Origin: Arsukibacterium tuosuense
Lineage (GTDB): Bacteria; Pseudomonadota; Gammaproteobacteria; Steroidobacterales; GCA-2729495
NCBI GenBank assembly: GCA_945872065.1
Contig: CAMBYH010000012.1
Span: 1-43,057, forward strand
Length of the DNA: 43,057 nt
Reading direction: 5' to 3'
Position 1 is the first letter of the stretch. Each line of letters starts with the position of its first letter. The notes below the pieces were generated by a model. It worked only from the letters and a program-made list of their open reading frames with translations, did no database searches and had not been told where the DNA came from. The position numbers and the translations under genes are program-made. Shown piece after piece: positions 40,587 through 43,057 of this stretch.

Positions 40587-41317
40587 GGAATCACCCGCCC
40601 GTCCTTGTAGTCGAGGAATGCACCGTTCTGGTCTGGTGTCAGGCTGGCGATGACCTGGATGATTGCCGCCACGCTCTCCGCGGGGGAAATGGTGTACGCC
40701 TGCCTGGTGTTGGTGCCGTAGCCGAGTTCGCCTTCCACGGGCCTGGTGGCCACTGACCCGGGAGAGATGGCGGCGATGACCACGCCCATCTTCGCTGTCT
40801 CGAAGCCTAGCGTGTGCACGATCATGTTCAGTGCGGCCTTGCTCGCGCGGTACTCGTACATCATCGACATGGGTGGGCCTTCGACGAAGGAGCCGGCCTT
40901 GCTGGAAATCACTGCAATCTTCTTCTGGCCGGACTTCTGCACCAGGGGCAGGAAGGCTGACACGAGCTTGGCGGGCCCCAGCGCGTTGACCTTGTAGCTG
41001 TTCAGCGCCTGCTCGTAGTCAATCGTCCCTGCGCCCTGCATGGCGGACGTGTAACGCGGGGTCTTGCCGGCGTTGCTGAGCAGGACGTCGAGGGGCTGAT
41101 CCTTGAGCTTGAGCGCCAGGGCATCAACGCCAGCGTGATCGGTGACGTCCAGCTTCTCGATGATGATCTTCGGGTCTGCCCTGGCCAGAGCTACAAGCTC
41201 CGTGGCACCCGCTGGATCCCGGGCAGTGGCCAACACCTTCCAGCCCAGGCCGGCGTACTGGCGGACCAGTTCAAGCCCGATACCCCGGTTCGCGCCGGTG
41301 ATCAGGATGGTGCTCAT
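40580..41317 (-). CDS. Short-chain dehydrogenase/reductase
   Basis: A 245-residue classical SDR. It has TGANRGIGLELVRQYA (TGxxxGIG cofactor site), LDVTDHAGVDAL, LLSNAGKTP (NAG), VISSKAGSFVEG (Ser) and YEYRASKAALNMI (YxxxK). The short form and overall look resemble the C-factor/sniffer-like carbonyl reductase group. The substrate is unknown. The start ATG at 41317 overlaps the stop of the NmrA-like gene by four bases. Confidence 0.92.
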   Translation of the reverse strand: MSTILITGANRGIGLELVRQYAGLGWKVLATARDPAGATELVALARADPKIIIEKLDVTDHAGVDALALKLKDQPLDVLLSNAGKTPRYTSAMQGAGTIDYEQALNSYKVNALGPAKLVSAFLPLVQKSGQKKIAVISSKAGSFVEGPPMSMMYEYRASKAALNMIVHTLGFETAKMGVVIAAISPGSVATRPVEGELGYGTNTRQAYTISPAESVAAIIQVIASLTPDQNGAFLDYKDGRVIPW

Positions 41318-42210
41318 GGCGTGGTTCCCGCGGATAACGCTGCCTCAGCCACAGCAACATCCTGCATCAGCTCGCGCACGCTCCTGGCGGGTCTTCCGGC
41401 CGCCGCCTGGAAGTGCGACGGTACGTCGAAGGCCCCGGCCCGGATACTCTGGAAACAGCCAGTGAGCATGTGGGCGACCGCTTCGCCCCGCTCAGGCATG
41501 AGCTCGCGAAATCTGGCGATAGACGCGTCGTCACTCTGGGTTTCGTAGCGGACATCCAGGCCGAACACCACGCCGGCCTCCCGAAGCAGTTCCGCCTGGG
41601 TCAGAGCCTCGCCCGTGATGTTGTAGATCTGGTCTGTCTGGCTCTTGTCCGCCGCAAGCCTTGCGTAGGCAAAGGCAATTTCGTCAATGGTCAGGTACGG
41701 GCAGCGGCCAGTTCCGGCAGGATTACGGTACACGCCCGTCTCCCGGGCTTTCCGCATCTGGAGCAGGTCCAGTTCCAGGTAAAGGGCATTGCGGCCGATG
41801 ACCCATTGCAGTCCGGAGGCCTGGAGGTCGGCCTCAGTCTGACGATTGACCCGCTGGGTCGCGGCGAACAGCGTGGCCATCTCGCCCCCGTTGCCAATGA
41901 TGCTTGTGAACAGGACACGACGCACCCCTGCCTGGCGGGCCGCCTCGATCGCATTCCGGTGCAGGGTAATCCGCTCGCTACCTCCCGCCACCGGCGCGGA
42001 AATAATGATTGCGGTGTCGATACCGCGGAGTGCCACCCGCATGCTGTCCAGGGAGTGGTAGTCGCCAGCACGGGCCTCGATGCCCGGGATCAGGACCCTC
42101 TCGGGCTGGCGGGCTACGGCAACCACGTCGCTGGCACCAATACCACCCGACAGCCAGCGCAGCGTGGCGTGACCTAGCCGGCCAGAGGCGGCAGTCACCG
42201 CGATCTTCAC
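41314..42210 (-). CDS. NmrA-family NAD(P)-binding protein
   Basis: A 298-residue atypical SDR of the NmrA/QorB type, such as NAD(P)H:quinone oxidoreductase 2 or redox-sensor proteins. The N-terminus VKIAVTAASGRLGHATLRWL carries the nucleotide motif (GxxGxxG-like). ALRGIDTAIIISAP and VRRVLFTSIIGNGG follow, then a GLQWVIGRNALYLELDLL segment, PYLTIDEIAFAYARLA and YNITGEALTQAEL, which match the QorB pattern. The GTG at 42210 is preferred; the frame is open to 42333 but adds 41 residues of unlikely composition (Arg/Ser/Cys-rich). Confidence 0.88.
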   Translation of the reverse strand: MKIAVTAASGRLGHATLRWLSGGIGASDVVAVARQPERVLIPGIEARAGDYHSLDSMRVALRGIDTAIIISAPVAGGSERITLHRNAIEAARQAGVRRVLFTSIIGNGGEMATLFAATQRVNRQTEADLQASGLQWVIGRNALYLELDLLQMRKARETGVYRNPAGTGRCPYLTIDEIAFAYARLAADKSQTDQIYNITGEALTQAELLREAGVVFGLDVRYETQSDDASIARFRELMPERGEAVAHMLTGCFQSIRAGAFDVPSHFQAAAGRPARSVRELMQDVAVAEAALSAGTTP

Positions 42211-42286
42211 TGGCGAAAGATCTCCACGGTACTCACCAGGCCTGGAGGCGGCGGATGGTGTCGCCCGGTACCGCTCCACCGGCTCG

Positions 42287-43057
42287 CTAGAGGCACATGC
42301 CGCCATCGATATGCAGCGTGGCACCCGTGACAAAAGAACTCCGGTCGGAGATCAGGTAAGCCGCAGCCTCGCCCGCATCGTGTTCCGGATCACCAAGGCG
42401 ACCTACATGATGTTTGGCGACGTTCTTCTCCAGGAAGGCGGGCATCGCGGCGTGCATCTGCTGCGCCTTCTCGGTCTCAAAAACCCCGAACAGGAGGGTG
42501 TTGATGCGTATGCCCTGGCGTCCATACTCCAGCGCTGCCGCCTGCGTAAGGCCTTCTACTGCCAGTTTCGACGCGATGTAGGGTGCCATGCGCAACCCGG
42601 TGTCCCGGGTTGCGCCTGAACTGATATTGATGATTGAGTAGTTGTCGCCCGTTTTCGCCCCCTGGGCCAGGAACTGCCTGATCGCAAAGCGCATACCGAG
42701 GTAAGTGCCGGTGACGTTGGTGCGCATCACCCGCTCGAAACTCTCCAGAGACTCATCAGCAAGCAGCTGGAAGTCGCCGGGGAAGACTGCGTTGTTGATG
42801 ATTGCGTCGAGACGGCCGTAGCTCTTCACGGCGAAGGCCACGAGACGTTCGTTATCCCCTTCGCTCGTGATGTCCATCTGCAGGTAGGCCACCTGGCCGG
42901 GTTCACAGCCGGCGGCCTCCCGCAGGCGCGTCAGGGCTGCTGCACCGCTGTCGCTGTTGCGACTGGTGATTACCACCCTGGCGCCGTGCTTGGCCAGCCG
43001 GGTCGCCATGCCGAAACCGATACCCATCGTGCCGCCGGTGACGATCACGACCTTGCC
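42287..43057 (-). CDS. Short-chain dehydrogenase/reductase, 5' end outside window
   Basis: At least 256 residues of a classical SDR, read from the right edge of the window (GKVVIVTGGTMGIGFGMA, the usual first strand and TGxxxGIG motif). Only a few N-terminal codons should be missing. It contains AIINNAVFPG (NNA), IINISSGATRDTG (Ser), PYIASKLAVEGLTQ (YxxxK) and a C-terminal FVTGATLHIDGGMCL. This matches FabG-like enzymes that reduce or oxidise hydroxyl/keto groups with NAD(P). It appears to be the first visible gene of the minus-strand oxidoreductase group. Confidence 0.92.
   Translation of the reverse strand, partial: GKVVIVTGGTMGIGFGMATRLAKHGARVVITSRNSDSGAAALTRLREAAGCEPGQVAYLQMDITSEGDNERLVAFAVKSYGRLDAIINNAVFPGDFQLLADESLESFERVMRTNVTGTYLGMRFAIRQFLAQGAKTGDNYSIINISSGATRDTGLRMAPYIASKLAVEGLTQAAALEYGRQGIRINTLLFGVFETEKAQQMHAAMPAFLEKNVAKHHVGRLGDPEHDAGEAAAYLISDRSSFVTGATLHIDGGMCL

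Overview
The window is GC-rich, densely coded bacterial chromosome, most likely from a gammaproteobacterium. It has TamA/TamB outer-membrane assembly genes, PdxH, CysD with a CysN-CysC fusion, GlgX and a whole series of lipoproteins of proteobacterial families (DUF4136, DUF3313). Many genes start with GTG or TTG and overlap their neighbours by a few bases. There are no tRNA, rRNA or CRISPR loci and no recognisable transposase. I cannot name the genus.

Layout. 1-1580: a direct repeat of about 405 bp, present twice. Each copy carries three GTTAC-like boxes at exact 10-bp spacing, a 38-codon membrane-peptide gene and an intrinsic terminator, and it runs into the 3' end of tamB. A CIA30-domain protein gene lies between the copies. 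1579-6851: tamB and tamA on the minus strand. 6900-8515: two exported proteins. 8620-11143: a decayed convergent pair, a response regulator and a sensor kinase, each frameshifted and both cut at one shared junction. 11264-14922: pdxH, a four-cysteine lipoprotein, a flavin monooxygenase and a PPP-type phosphatase. 14912-21449: a family 2 glycosyltransferase, a DUF3313 lipoprotein, an archaeal-type methyltransferase (COG2521-like), and the HIT-cysD-cysNC sulfate activation operon. 21549-24858: a HAD-type phosphatase, glgX and dodecin. 24836-26719: a small membrane protein, a DUF4442 protein and a toxin-antitoxin pair.

26716-32937 is a lipid-modification island of two divergent operons. The minus operon encodes an NTF2-like lipoprotein, a CFA-synthase-like methyltransferase, a DUF1295 membrane protein and a small secreted protein. 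The plus operon encodes an FAD oxidoreductase, DUF1365 and a second CFA synthase. Gene sets of this kind make or modify cyclopropane or methylated fatty acids.

32941-38328 holds a second copy of the four-cysteine lipoprotein, then a probable operon of a DUF3313 lipoprotein, a YedZ/MsrQ-like heme membrane protein and a UbiD-family decarboxylase with a twin-arginine signal, then a small four-cysteine protein and a cobalamin-binding protein. 38432-43057 is a minus-strand group of four SDR or NmrA-type oxidoreductases and an MFS transporter, the last gene running off the window.

The strongest candidates for something undescribed are the duplicated peptide/RNA unit at the left end and the apparently exported UbiD-type enzyme with its own heme membrane partner.
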